Shown here in pieces: positions 44,101-51,153 of a stretch of DNA of 64,000 nt. This stretch comes from JBEKCP01 sp049509515 (lineage in GTDB: Bacteria > Planctomycetota > Planctomycetia > Pirellulales > Thermoguttaceae). How positions within the stretch are numbered: the first letter of the stretch is position 1; every line of letters begins with the position of its first letter. Both the position numbers and the translations under genes were made by a program. The notes under the pieces were generated by a model. The model was given only the letters and a program-made list of their open reading frames with translations. It searched no databases and was not told where the DNA came from. The stretch spans positions 36,852 to 100,851 of the forward strand of contig JBEKZV010000029.1 of NCBI GenBank assembly GCA_049509515.1, read 5' to 3'.

Positions 44101-44666
44101 TGCGGGACCTGGAGATCCGCGGGGCGGGCAACATCCTCGGCATCCAGCAGAGCGGGCACATTGCCGCGGTCGGCTACGAGCTGTATTGCTCGCTGCTGGA
44201 GCAGGCCGTCGCCCAGGTCAAACACGCGCCGCCCAAGGAGTCGATCGAGGTGGACGTCGCTCTGCCGGGCAAAGGCTACATCCCGCGGTCCTACGTGCCG
44301 GACATGCGATTGGCAATCGACCTCTACCGGCGGCTGGGGCGGGTCGGCAGCCCCACGGAGCTGGAGGACTTTCGCGCGGAGCTGCTGGACCGCTTCGGCG
44401 CCCCGCCGCCGCTGGTGGAGCACCTCCTCTGGCTCGCCGATCTGCGGATTGCCGCTCACCAGTGGGGGATCAGGGGCATCCGCGTCGAGAACCAGTACGT
44501 GGTTTTCGAGTACACCTCGCACCCGCAAATCCTGGCGCTGGCGGCCAGAAGTGGGGGGCGACTTCGCGTGGTGGACGCCCAGAGCGCCTATCTGCCCCTG
44601 GATGCTCAAGGCGACCGGCCCGAAACCGTCCGCCGCCAAGTCAAATCGCTGTTGCAGCCCTCTTAG
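41103..44666 (+). CDS. mfd: Transcription-repair coupling factor with three repeat-derived insertions
   Basis: This encodes 1187 residues. Order: UvrB-like N-terminal region (GRLFQLVGRLEALEGF; VELPGEFAFRGGILDIFAPD), RNA-polymerase-interacting domain (GDLVVHVAHGIARYRGL, about 535), RecG-like translocase with Walker A GDVGYGKTE (about 680-688) and DEEQRFG (about 782), the TRG region, and a C-terminal domain. Mfd removes RNA polymerase stalled at lesions and recruits UvrAB. Three segments do not belong to the family: about residues 100-135, 156-184 and 299-347. They are the translation of dispersed repeats (see repeat entries) held in frame. The rest of the protein is intact. The start is the ATG at 41103 or TTG at 41097. 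Confidence 0.9.
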   Translation: MASDTTPATAPGRLFQLVGRLEALEGFAEVVESLKAGHAATLDGAWGSSCALAAAALARHAPAVLVVVCSRLDQVDALADDLALFTPIRPERFAVRESLSVGWVEQTTASGGARSRPDGLRAPPKSRDLDPPYQERLPQDEGQGERVRLLKMLAVGRGGAKPRPCSARCPAFIPHPSSFILPPPKIILASIQSLLAPVPSPEALARQTRSLRVGEEVSLEELSGWLVRAGFQNTTAVELPGEFAFRGGILDIFAPDWYDPIRIELVGEQIESLRRFEVSTQRSLAGLDEIDVTAIAPAEGGRPPGGYPADGLGSSVLGLGSSSSKAQGPRPKTKDPNPQSPSPAPSPAAHLADYLPANSWFLLVEPADVEAEGRQYLDRLERPPEFHTVSAVFQRAFAFPSVTASAVATGSLETTCRLPIESVERFTGDLQRVRGQLDEAGAGQEVFLVCQTEAEARRLGEVLAVTRAAHEGRLHFPVGNLQNGFRLVPDRIVLLSSAELFRRADVNRPRGTHEMGRRRLGRVIDSFLDLHEGDLVVHVAHGIARYRGLKLLEKGGRVEEHLELEFQGKTKLYVPAARIGLVQKYVGGQKGRPVLARLGGRAWEKQKEKVRAAVTDLAGEMLELQAVRSSRPGIRFAVDTEWQHEFDAAFAYRETPDQLTTMEAIRGDMAQPRPMDRLLCGDVGYGKTEVAMRAAFKAVDSGYQVAVLVPTTVLAEQHLRTFTARMAEFPFEIAALSRFATRRRQARIIERLAAGSLDVVIGTHRLVQPDVRFHNLGLVIIDEEQRFGVEVKERLKAFRQIVDVLTMTATPIPRTLHMGLVGLRDISNLETPPEDRLAVETRVARFHPELIRQAVLRELNRGGQIYFVHNRIQDIRVLEGRLRQVVPEARLAVAHGQMPEHELEQTMLDFIAQRFDLLLATTIVESGLDIPNANTIFIDEADRYGLADLHQLRGRVGRYKQRAYCYLLVDPGRHLSPSAARRLRAIEEFSDMGAGFAIAMRDLEIRGAGNILGIQQSGHIAAVGYELYCSLLEQAVAQVKHAPPKESIEVDVALPGKGYIPRSYVPDMRLAIDLYRRLGRVGSPTELEDFRAELLDRFGAPPPLVEHLLWLADLRIAAHQWGIRGIRVENQYVVFEYTSHPQILALAARSGGRLRVVDAQSAYLPLDAQGDRPETVRRQVKSLLQPS
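41403..41501. repeat. GTAGGGTGGG palindromic repeat inside mfd
   Basis: GTAGGGTGGGTCGAG (41403-41417) and CTCGACCCACCCTAC (41487-41501) are exact reverse complements, with inner arms GGTGGGGCTC (41433-41442) and GAGCCCCACC (41464-41473). The 99 bases fit the reading frame exactly (33 codons) and are translated as part of Mfd. The same element is intergenic at 10110, 19959 and 28263. Confidence 0.9.
41568..41655. repeat. CATCCTT tract repeat inside mfd
   Basis: GCGGAGGTGCGAAGCC (41573-41588), then a piece like the GTAGGGTGGG core (GACCATGCTCCGCACGGTGCCC), then tandem CATCCTT units (41630-41653). Related intergenic tracts lie at 51052-51148 (AGGATGAAGGATAAAGG; CATCCTTCATCCC) and 53780-53825 (AGGATGAAGG; GGCTTCGCACGCCTCCGC). 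Translated here as an extra segment ending in PHPSSFILPP. Confidence 0.75.
42040..42125. repeat. GGTCTTGGG tract repeat inside mfd
   Basis: GGGTCTTCGGTCTTGGGTC units (42041-42066) face AAGGCCCAAGGCCCAAGACC (42077-42096) and AAGACC, forming a hairpin, then CCCAATCCCC units. Translated in frame as an inserted GSSVLGLGSSSSKAQGPRPK-like segment of Mfd. The same family is intergenic at 25929-26001 and 34786-34873. Confidence 0.8.
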
Positions 44667-44694
44667 GCGGATGTCTATAATCCCGCCGGGTTAG

Positions 44695-46167
44695 GTGGCA
44701 GAATTGGCAGCACAACAACTCACGACCGTTCTGGGATGCCTGGCGGGCTTCGTGCTGGCCATGGGCCCGGTCGCCGCCGTGCCGGCGGAGAATGGGACGC
44801 AGCCCGTATTGGCAACGCCGGGTAACCAACCCGTCGCCGGTATGCCGGCGGAGAACGGCTTTCCGCCCGCAGCGCCCGGCGGGCCGATGCCCGCGATCGG
44901 CGGTCTCAGCCCGGCTTACCCTTCGGGCGGCCCCGGGGCCATGCCCGGCCAGTACGCGCCGCCGACTTTCTTTTCGCCGCCGAACTTCCCGGTGCGATCC
45001 GACATGTGGCCCGGCGGCGGATCGGGGTCCGCAGGCATGATCGGGCCGCTGCCGCGGCTGGGTCCCTACCAGCCCGGCCCGCTGAAGCCCGTGGAAACCG
45101 CCCAGACGCTCGCCCGCGTCCCCAACGACGTCGTGCAAACGGGCGACTTGTTTGCGGTCCTCGACGAGTTGGTGGCCAAGAACCTGGGCAAGGCGCCGGC
45201 CGCCGAGTTGGAGAAACAGCGGGTCGAGGCGGTGCGGGAACTGACGGCCGGCATCCGGCAGCTCGTCGAGCACCTGAACGATCCCGACCCCGGCTCGTAC
45301 GTCGATTCCGCGCGGCTGGCCCTGATCCAGCAGCTCCTCCACCAGCAGGTCGAGCGGAAGCTGATCTACCAGGACTTCCTGCGGACCGTGCCCCCGGAGG
45401 CCCTGCCCAACGTCGAGCAGATGGTCAACCGGCAGTTCGACCAGACGGAGCTGCCGAAGCTGCTGCGGCGGGAAGACGCCGAGTCGCGGCAGGACCTGGA
45501 ATGGAAGCTCCGCGCCCGCGGCAGCTCCCTGGACCGCGAAAAGCGGATCTTCATGGAGCGGGCCGTCGCCGACGAGTGGGTCCAAGAGCAGATCAAGGGC
45601 GAAAAGACCCAGGAAGTGACCCACGAGCAGATGCTCAATTGGTATCAAGCCCATTTGAAGGAATTCGAGAAGCCGGCCCGGGCGCGGTGGGAAGAACTGG
45701 CCGTCTCCTTGGCGAAACATCGCAGCAGCGAGGAGGCCTACGCCGCCGTTGCCGCGATGGGCAACCAGGTGCTGGCCGGGGCGCCGTTGGCGGATGTCGC
45801 CCGGGCGCGGTCCGACGGTCCGACCGCCGACCAGGGCGGGCTGCGCGACTGGACCAGCCAGGGAAGCCTGGTCTGCGAGGATCTCGACCGCACTCTGTTC
45901 GCCCTGCCGCCGGGCCAGCTCAGCAAGATCATCCAGAGCAACACCGGCTACCACATCATCCGCGTGGTCGAGCGGCAAGCGGCCCGGCGAATCCCCTTCC
46001 TCGAGGCCCAAAAAGAGGTCCGCGAAAAAATCCAGCAGGAGTGGATTCACGACCGGGTCCACGACTACCTCGAGCGCATCAAGAAGCAGTTCCCGGTGTG
46101 GACGATCTTCGACGCCGCCGCGAGCAAGCCGGCACGGGGCGCCGCGGTCGAAACCCCGCGGTACTGA
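44695..46167 (+). CDS. Parvulin-type peptidyl-prolyl isomerase (SurA/PpiC-like), exported
   Basis: This encodes 490 residues from a GTG start, with a signal peptide (LTTVLGCLAGFVLAMGPVAA). A Pro/Gly-rich low-complexity linker spans about 30-130, followed by a SurA-N-like helical chaperone region (LIQQLLHQQVERKLIYQDFL) and a rotamase domain at about 335-450: ARWEELAVSL, ADQGGLRDW and SNTGYHIIRVVERQ, the usual parvulin end. It probably helps fold outer-membrane or periplasmic proteins. It lies 28 bases downstream of mfd on the same strand. Confidence 0.8.
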   Translation: MAELAAQQLTTVLGCLAGFVLAMGPVAAVPAENGTQPVLATPGNQPVAGMPAENGFPPAAPGGPMPAIGGLSPAYPSGGPGAMPGQYAPPTFFSPPNFPVRSDMWPGGGSGSAGMIGPLPRLGPYQPGPLKPVETAQTLARVPNDVVQTGDLFAVLDELVAKNLGKAPAAELEKQRVEAVRELTAGIRQLVEHLNDPDPGSYVDSARLALIQQLLHQQVERKLIYQDFLRTVPPEALPNVEQMVNRQFDQTELPKLLRREDAESRQDLEWKLRARGSSLDREKRIFMERAVADEWVQEQIKGEKTQEVTHEQMLNWYQAHLKEFEKPARARWEELAVSLAKHRSSEEAYAAVAAMGNQVLAGAPLADVARARSDGPTADQGGLRDWTSQGSLVCEDLDRTLFALPPGQLSKIIQSNTGYHIIRVVERQAARRIPFLEAQKEVREKIQQEWIHDRVHDYLERIKKQFPVWTIFDAAASKPARGAAVETPRY

Positions 46168-46374
46168 GTCCGGGAAAACGCACTCACCTCGGGAACGTCC
46201 GTGGACCCATGTGAGGTGAAGTGCCTGCGGTCGAATCGCCGGCGAAGGAGGCGAAGTTCTTCCGCATTTCGCAGCCGGGCAGCCTCCCTTCTCCCGCACC
46301 CGTGAGAACCCCTCCCGCAGCGCAATCGCGGGAAGACAACGCCGGCCGGTGGCCACGGACCGGCGCTCGGGCTC

Positions 46375-46821
46375 TCACGCATGGCGAACAAATGCCGCTT
46401 CGGCAATCTCGTCGTAGTGGGCCTGTTTCTCCGCCGCATAGGCCTGCCAGCGGGCCGCGGACCAGAGTTCCAAATGATCTTCCACCCCCAAGAGCACCAC
46501 CTCCTTCTCCAGTTGTGCCAGTCCGGCCAGCTCCGGGGGGATGCGGACCCGGCCCTGGCGGTCCAACTCGACCCGCTGCGCCTGGCCGTAGAACAGCCGC
46601 CGGAACGCCCGCACGTCCCGCTCCGTCGGCGACGCCCCCGCGAGCCTCTCGGCCAGGCCGGCAAAAGCCGCCTCCGAGTAAATGGCCAGGCTGGCATCGG
46701 TTCCCGGGGCGACGAACAGCCCGCCGCCCGCCGGGCATTGCAGGATCTCGCGGAGCCGCCGCGGAATGGCAACCCGCAGCTTCTCATCCAGCGAGCGGTA
46801 GAAGGTGCCGGTCAGCAACAT
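46375..46821 (-). CDS. mraZ: MraZ transcriptional regulator, orphan
   Basis: This encodes 148 residues with two AbrB/SpoVT-type swapped-hairpin DNA-binding units: about 1-45 (FYRSLDEKLRVAIPRRLREI) and 85-125 (VELDRQGRVRIPPELAGL), each with the MraZ D-x-K/Q-x-R-x-x-I-P pattern. MraZ normally heads the division and cell-wall cluster and represses it by binding TGGG repeats. Here neither rsmH nor ftsL follows; the next gene is convergent. I chose the ATG at 46821 (MLLTGTFYRSL); GGTGAG lies eight bases upstream. The operator is listed separately. Confidence 0.85.
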   Translation of the reverse strand: MLLTGTFYRSLDEKLRVAIPRRLREILQCPAGGGLFVAPGTDASLAIYSEAAFAGLAERLAGASPTERDVRAFRRLFYGQAQRVELDRQGRVRIPPELAGLAQLEKEVVLLGVEDHLELWSAARWQAYAAEKQAHYDEIAEAAFVRHA

Positions 46822-46827
46822 GCTCTC

Positions 46828-46861
46828 ACCACGATTTCCCACGATGACCCACAAAGACCCA
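46828..46861 (-). promoter_or_regulatory. Putative MraZ operator: 10-bp-spaced TGGG boxes
   Basis: On the minus strand TGGG occurs at 46861-46858, 46851-46848 and 46841-46838, exactly 10 bp apart, and a fourth degenerate box TGGT at 46831-46828. Published MraZ sites are TGGGN repeats separated by 5 bases, the same 10-bp period. The boxes end seven bases before the mraZ start codon, so binding would block transcription or initiation. That it is autoregulatory is inference. Confidence 0.7.
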
Positions 46862-47132
46862 AGAATATCCCTTTTCCTCTCCCCGTCAAGCGACTTTTCT
46901 CCCGCCGATTTCCGGCTTCGGCTTGGCCGTTGGCCCTAGCTGGCCACCAGCACAGGACTTCCAACGACCGGCCTCGCCGTAAGTGCCAAGAACGGATTCC
47001 GGGACGCCGTGCCCGACTCTGCCCGAAGCAGGCCCCGAGAGCCTGGATCCCTCCACTAGGGGATTCACTCTCGCCACTGATGCATCTATAATAGAAGCAG
47101 TCACGGGGAGTGCTTCTCTACAGGTGGCCATC
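46862..47132. other. Intergenic region between mraZ and the kinase-like gene
   Basis: Divergent promoters for mraZ (leftward) and the cytidylate-kinase-like gene (rightward) must lie here. A TATAATA near 47086-47092 is a good -10 candidate for the rightward gene, with CTCGCC or ACTCTC at the -35 distance, a weak match. No other feature is seen. Confidence 0.4.
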
Positions 47133-47894
47133 ATGGCAACGCATCTTCACGAGGATCCGAGGATTGCCGCCGCGGTCGAGCGCCAGATGCATGGTTGGGC
47201 ACTGCGGCGGGAGATGGAGAACCACAGCGCCGACCGGTGGCGCGTGGATCCGGCCGCCGGCCTTGAATTGTGTTACGTGACGATCTCCCGGGAGGCGGGG
47301 GCCGGGGGCGGCGAGATTGCCCGGCTCGTGGGCGACCGCCTCGGCTGGCAGGTCTTCGACCGCAACCTGCTGGACCAGGTGGCCGCGCGGTTCCACGAAT
47401 CCCGCCTCATGCTGGACCTGGTCGACGAGACCCCCAACAACTGGGCCTTCGACGTCTTCGGGACGTGGATGGACCGGAGCGTCATCACCCACCAGCGGTA
47501 CCTGGCGCACGTGACCCGGGTTATCCAGTCATTGGCCCACCAGGCCAGCGGGGTGTTCGTGGGGCGGGGGGCCCAGTTCCTGCTGCCCCGCCCCTGCACG
47601 CTGGCCGTGCGGATCGTGGCCCCCGAGCCCTTCCGGCTCCAGCAGATCATGAAGCTCAAGAGCCTCGCCGCGGACCAGGCCCGGCAGCTCATGCGGGAGA
47701 CGGACCGCGGGCGGCGGGCGTTCATCGAGCGGTTCTTCCGCCACGACCCCGACGATCCTCGGCTCTACGATCTGGTGGTCAACGTCGAGCAGTTCGGCCC
47801 GGCGGGTGCGGCAGAGCTGGTCGTGCTGGCCCTCGGGCAGAAAGCGGCCCCCGGGCCGCCTTCGCGCACTGCGCCCGGCGTGCTACACTCTTGA
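47133..47894 (+). CDS. Cytidylate kinase-like protein
   Basis: This encodes 253 residues of the cytidylate-kinase-like family (P-loop nucleotide kinase fold with a divergent P-loop). It shows CYVTISREAGAGGGEIARLV, then LGWQVFDRNLLDQVA and GVFVGRGAQFLLPRP. These proteins are annotated by similarity to CMP kinase but their true substrate is usually unknown. I chose the ATG at 47133. The stop lies three bases before the ACT-domain gene, indicating co-transcription with the ACT and UPF0210 genes. Confidence 0.7.
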   Translation: MATHLHEDPRIAAAVERQMHGWALRREMENHSADRWRVDPAAGLELCYVTISREAGAGGGEIARLVGDRLGWQVFDRNLLDQVAARFHESRLMLDLVDETPNNWAFDVFGTWMDRSVITHQRYLAHVTRVIQSLAHQASGVFVGRGAQFLLPRPCTLAVRIVAPEPFRLQQIMKLKSLAADQARQLMRETDRGRRAFIERFFRHDPDDPRLYDLVVNVEQFGPAGAAELVVLALGQKAAPGPPSRTAPGVLHS

Positions 47895-47897
47895 CGC

Positions 47898-48542
47898 ATG
47901 ACGCGATTCCCCCACGTCTTCGTACTGAACGTGATGTCGGACGACCACCCCGGCATCGTGGCGGCGGTCACCGGCGCCGTCGAATCGCTGGGCGGCAACA
48001 TCGATGCGTGCAGCCAGACGGTCCTGGGCGGGTACTTCACGCTGATTATGATCGTCAGCGTCCCGGAAGCGATCGCGCCCGAGCAGTTGGCCGAGCGGGT
48101 CCGCGGGTCGGAGTCGGCCGACTCCCCGTACCAGGTGCTGGTCCGCCCTGCGCTCGGGCCGGCCACGCCGCAGGCCAAGGAGCCGTCGGGCCGGTTCGTC
48201 ATCAGCGCGTTCGGCGCGGACCAGCCGGGCATCGTCCGCCGCTTCAGCCAGTACCTGGCCGGCAAGGACATCAACATCGTCGATCTCTACGGGGACCGCA
48301 GCGGCGACGAGTTCGTCCTGATCGGGCAGGTCGAGGTGCCGCCGCGGTGGGATGTCCGTCTGATGCAGGCCGACCTGGAGCAGATGGGCCAGGAGCTCGG
48401 GTTCACCGTGAAGTTGCAGCACGAGAACATCTTCGTCGCCACCAACCAACTGCGGTTGCAGCACGGCACGGCGGGCGAAACCGCCAACCCGCCGACACAG
48501 TCGAACACCCCCCCGACGCAGTCGGGGGGCTTTAGGACCTGA
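47898..48542 (+). CDS. Double ACT-domain protein (GcvR-like)
   Basis: This encodes 214 residues with two ACT domains: residues about 6-80 (VMSDDHPGIVAAVTGAVESL) and 98-180 (AFGADQPGIVRRFSQYLAGK). ACT domains bind amino acids and regulate partner proteins. The C-terminal tail is Pro/Thr-rich and disordered (TQSNTPPTQSGG). It lies between the kinase-like gene and a UPF0210 gene; ACT (UPF0237) and UPF0210 proteins are known to be neighbours in many genomes, suggesting they work together. Confidence 0.8.
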   Translation: MTRFPHVFVLNVMSDDHPGIVAAVTGAVESLGGNIDACSQTVLGGYFTLIMIVSVPEAIAPEQLAERVRGSESADSPYQVLVRPALGPATPQAKEPSGRFVISAFGADQPGIVRRFSQYLAGKDINIVDLYGDRSGDEFVLIGQVEVPPRWDVRLMQADLEQMGQELGFTVKLQHENIFVATNQLRLQHGTAGETANPPTQSNTPPTQSGGFRT

Positions 48543-48590
48543 TCTCAAATCTCAAATCCAAAATCCAGAATCCAAAATCCCTTTCCCCCC
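48543..48590. repeat. Short AAATCCAAAATCC tract
   Basis: Tandem CAAATC / CAAAATCC / CAGAATCC units between the ACT-domain and UPF0210 genes. A reverse-oriented relative (GGATTTGTTTGGGATTTCG and following) lies in the tdh-kbl gap at 29588-29640. Another small dispersed tract, of unknown role. Confidence 0.5.
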
Positions 48591-49964
48591 ATGCTCCGCA
48601 CCGATGAAATCCTCTCGACCATCCAGATGCTCCACGCCGAGCACCTCGATGTCCGCAGCGTGACGCTGGGGCTCAACCTGGACGACTGCGCGGCCCCGGC
48701 AATCGACCACCTGTGCAAGAAGTTGCGGCAGAAGATCGTTTCGCGGGCCAGCCGGCTGGTGGAGACCTGCGACCGCGTGGGGGCGAAGTACGGCATCCCG
48801 GTGATCAACAAGCGGCTGGCCATCTCGCCCGCCGCAACGCTCCTGGCGGGGCACGGGCACGCCGCCGCCGTGCAAGTGGCCAAGACGCTCGATGCCGCGG
48901 CCGCCGAGTGCCGCGTCGATTTCGTCGGCGGCTTCACCGCCCTGGTACACAAGGGCATCGCTCCCGGCGACGCGGTGGTGATGGACGCCCTGCCGGAAGT
49001 GCTCTCCCGGACCCGGCGGGTCTGCGCGTCGGTCAACGTCGCCTCGCGGAAGGCGGGCATCAACATGGACGCGGTGCACCGCATGGGCCATGTGATCTTG
49101 GAGGTCGCCGCTGCGACCGCCCAGCAGCGCGGCTTCGGCTGCGCGAAACTCGTCGTCTTCGCCAACATCCCCGAGGACAACCCCTTCATGGCCGGCGCCT
49201 ACCTCGGCGCCGGCGAGCCGGAGGCCGTGGTGCACATCGGCGTCTCGGGGCCGGGGGTCGTCTCCAGCGCCCTGCGGCGGCGATTGGCCATGGGCCAGCG
49301 ACTCACGCTCGGCGACCTGGCCGAGGAGATCAAGATCACCAGCTTCCGCGTCACCCGGGTCGGCGAGCTGATCGGCCGCGAGGTGGCCGCCGAGCTGAGC
49401 GTCGCCTTCGGCATCGTCGACCTCTCGCTGGCCCCCACGCCCACGGTGGGCGACAGCGTCGGCGAAATCCTCAAGATGCTGGGGATCGCGGCCATCGGGG
49501 CGCCGGGCTCGACCGCCGCGGTGGCCATGCTCAACGACGCCGTCAAGAAGGGCGGACTGTTCGCCTCCAGCTCGGTCGGCGGACTCAGCGGCGCGTTCAT
49601 CCCCGTCAGCGAAGACGCCGCACTAGCCGATGCCGTCGGACGCCGGCACCTCGTCCTGGAGAAGCTCGAGGCGATGACCAGCGTCTGCTCGGTCGGCCTG
49701 GACATGATCGCCATCCCCGGCGACACCCCGCCGGAGACCATCGCCGCCATCATCGCCGACGAGATGGCCATCGGCGTGGTGAACGACAAGACGACCGCCG
49801 TGCGGCTGATTCCCGTGCCCGGGGCCAAGGCGGGCGACGTGGTCGATTTCGGCGGACTGTTCGGCGCCACGCCGGTCATCGAAATCCGCAACAGCGGCGC
49901 CAGCGAGACCTTCGTACACTTCGGCGGCCGCATCCCCGCCCCCATCCAGTCGCTGCGGAATTAA
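48591..49964 (+). CDS. UPF0210 (DUF711, PFL-like) family protein
   Basis: This encodes 457 residues of the UPF0210/DUF711 family, which has a fold like that of pyruvate formate-lyase but whose function is unknown. The N-terminus (EILSTIQMLHAEHLDVRSVT) and the block VVHIGVSGPGVVSSALRR are typical. GAPGSTAAVAMLNDAVKKGG and IAIPGDTPPETIAAIIADE mark the second half. It follows the ACT-domain gene. Full length; well-supported family assignment, unknown reaction. Confidence 0.85.
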   Translation: MLRTDEILSTIQMLHAEHLDVRSVTLGLNLDDCAAPAIDHLCKKLRQKIVSRASRLVETCDRVGAKYGIPVINKRLAISPAATLLAGHGHAAAVQVAKTLDAAAAECRVDFVGGFTALVHKGIAPGDAVVMDALPEVLSRTRRVCASVNVASRKAGINMDAVHRMGHVILEVAAATAQQRGFGCAKLVVFANIPEDNPFMAGAYLGAGEPEAVVHIGVSGPGVVSSALRRRLAMGQRLTLGDLAEEIKITSFRVTRVGELIGREVAAELSVAFGIVDLSLAPTPTVGDSVGEILKMLGIAAIGAPGSTAAVAMLNDAVKKGGLFASSSVGGLSGAFIPVSEDAALADAVGRRHLVLEKLEAMTSVCSVGLDMIAIPGDTPPETIAAIIADEMAIGVVNDKTTAVRLIPVPGAKAGDVVDFGGLFGATPVIEIRNSGASETFVHFGGRIPAPIQSLRN

Positions 49965-51002
49965 CGCGTAGATCCTGTTGTCGTCCTCGGCCGGCTTTCG
50001 GCGCTGCGGGGGTGGAGTCCTTTCCCCCTGCCGCTCCAGCCCGAAGGGGTCGGGCGTGAATCCCAGCGGCACGAAGGCGAAGATCAACAGGCCCAAAACG
50101 TACCGCGGCAGCCCCAGCGGCACGTCGTCGCGGGCGGTCGGCGGGTGGCGCGGGCCCATCACCAGCAGCAACACCAGCATCAGCGACCACCACCAGAGAT
50201 GGAACATCAGCACGGCGGCGACTGCCAGGCCCAGCACCAGCGTCGCCACGGCGTGCGCACGGGACCGCAGCACGCCGTAGAGGACGTGGCCCCCGTCGAG
50301 CTGGCCCACCGGAAACAGGTTGAGTGAGGTCAAGAGCAGCCCGACCCACGCCGCAAAGGCCACCGGGTGCAGCATCACGTTGTGATGGGGAGGAATCGCT
50401 CCGAAAAACCAGGAGACCAGCCACTGGACCAAGAGCGGAGCGCCGATCTGCTCCGCCTGTTGCGCCCCTTCCGGGATCACTCTGACCTCGGACCAGTGCA
50501 GGCCCAGGAGCAGGAAGATCATCGTCGGCACGAGCCCCGCGATCGGGCCGCTGATGCCGATGTCGAACAGCGCCCGGCGGTCTCCCTTCCGCGGCTCCAT
50601 GGCAATGACCGCCCCCAAGGTGCCGAGGGGGGAGGCGGGGAACGGGATGAAATACGGTAAGCTGGCATAGACCCCGTACCGCCAAGCCTGTATGAAATGC
50701 CCCATCTCGTGGCACACCAGGATCGTCATGATGGCCGAGGAATACTCCAGCGCGTAGAGCCAGTGTGCCGCAGTGATGTGCGGCCAAGCGGCCGGGTCGA
50801 GCACGGCCGGGAAGAGCGGGGCCAGGAAGGTGCTCAGACACGTAGCCACGAAGAGGAGCACCGGCAGGCGGATCCGCCGCCGCCTCTGGCGCGGCCACCA
50901 CTCGGGCGGGCGAGCCGGCAGCACTTCCAGCACGATCACCGGCTGCGGGGCCGGGGGCGGCCCGTTCGGCCCGCCAGACGTATTAGGCTCGTTTCCATTC
51001 AT
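49623..51002 (-). CDS. Site-2 protease-like M50 zinc metalloprotease
   Basis: This encodes 459 residues as read, of which about 340 belong to the family. Zinc motif HEMGH (98-102, in ILVCHEMGHFIQAW) in a membrane helix, and the second motif NLFPVGQLDGGHVLYG near 230 supply the ligands. At least five hydrophobic segments are seen. M50 proteases cut substrates within the membrane. After NRIYALIPQR the frame runs on for about 115 codons antisense to the UPF0210 gene, with a His/Asp/Gly-rich composition typical of translated antisense. The natural stop is therefore probably lost, or the tail is real but non-conserved. Confidence 0.8.
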   Translation of the reverse strand: MNGNEPNTSGGPNGPPPAPQPVIVLEVLPARPPEWWPRQRRRRIRLPVLLFVATCLSTFLAPLFPAVLDPAAWPHITAAHWLYALEYSSAIMTILVCHEMGHFIQAWRYGVYASLPYFIPFPASPLGTLGAVIAMEPRKGDRRALFDIGISGPIAGLVPTMIFLLLGLHWSEVRVIPEGAQQAEQIGAPLLVQWLVSWFFGAIPPHHNVMLHPVAFAAWVGLLLTSLNLFPVGQLDGGHVLYGVLRSRAHAVATLVLGLAVAAVLMFHLWWWSLMLVLLLVMGPRHPPTARDDVPLGLPRYVLGLLIFAFVPLGFTPDPFGLERQGERTPPPQRRKPAEDDNRIYALIPQRLDGGGDAAAEVYEGLAGAAVADFDDRRGAEQSAEIDHVARLGPGHGNQPHGGRLVVHHADGHLVGDDGGDGLRRGVAGDGDHVQADRADAGHRLELLQDEVPASDGIG

Positions 51003-51051
51003 AGTCTATAGGGCATTCTACCTTATCGGGCGGGGACGGCAAGGACAGACA

Positions 51052-51148
51052 AAGGATGAAGGATAAAGGAGGAAGGAGCAAGGAGTCGGCTTTCCGCCTC
51101 CGCCTTCCCCCCTTCCGCCTCCATCCTTCATCCCTTATCCTTTATCCC
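51052..51148. repeat. AGGATGA/CATCCTT tract repeat
   Basis: Between divergent genes: AGGATGAAGGATAAAGGAGG (51053-51072) faces CATCCTTCATCCCTTATCC (51122-51140), an imperfect long hairpin; CTTTATCCCTAG ends just before the permease start. Related to the tract inside mfd at 41630 and to that at 53780. Confidence 0.7.
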
Positions 51149-51153
51149 TAGCC

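Noticed and set aside
46184..46738. Minus-strand frame covering the mraZ region
   Set aside because: It is out of frame with the clear MraZ reading and has no domain.
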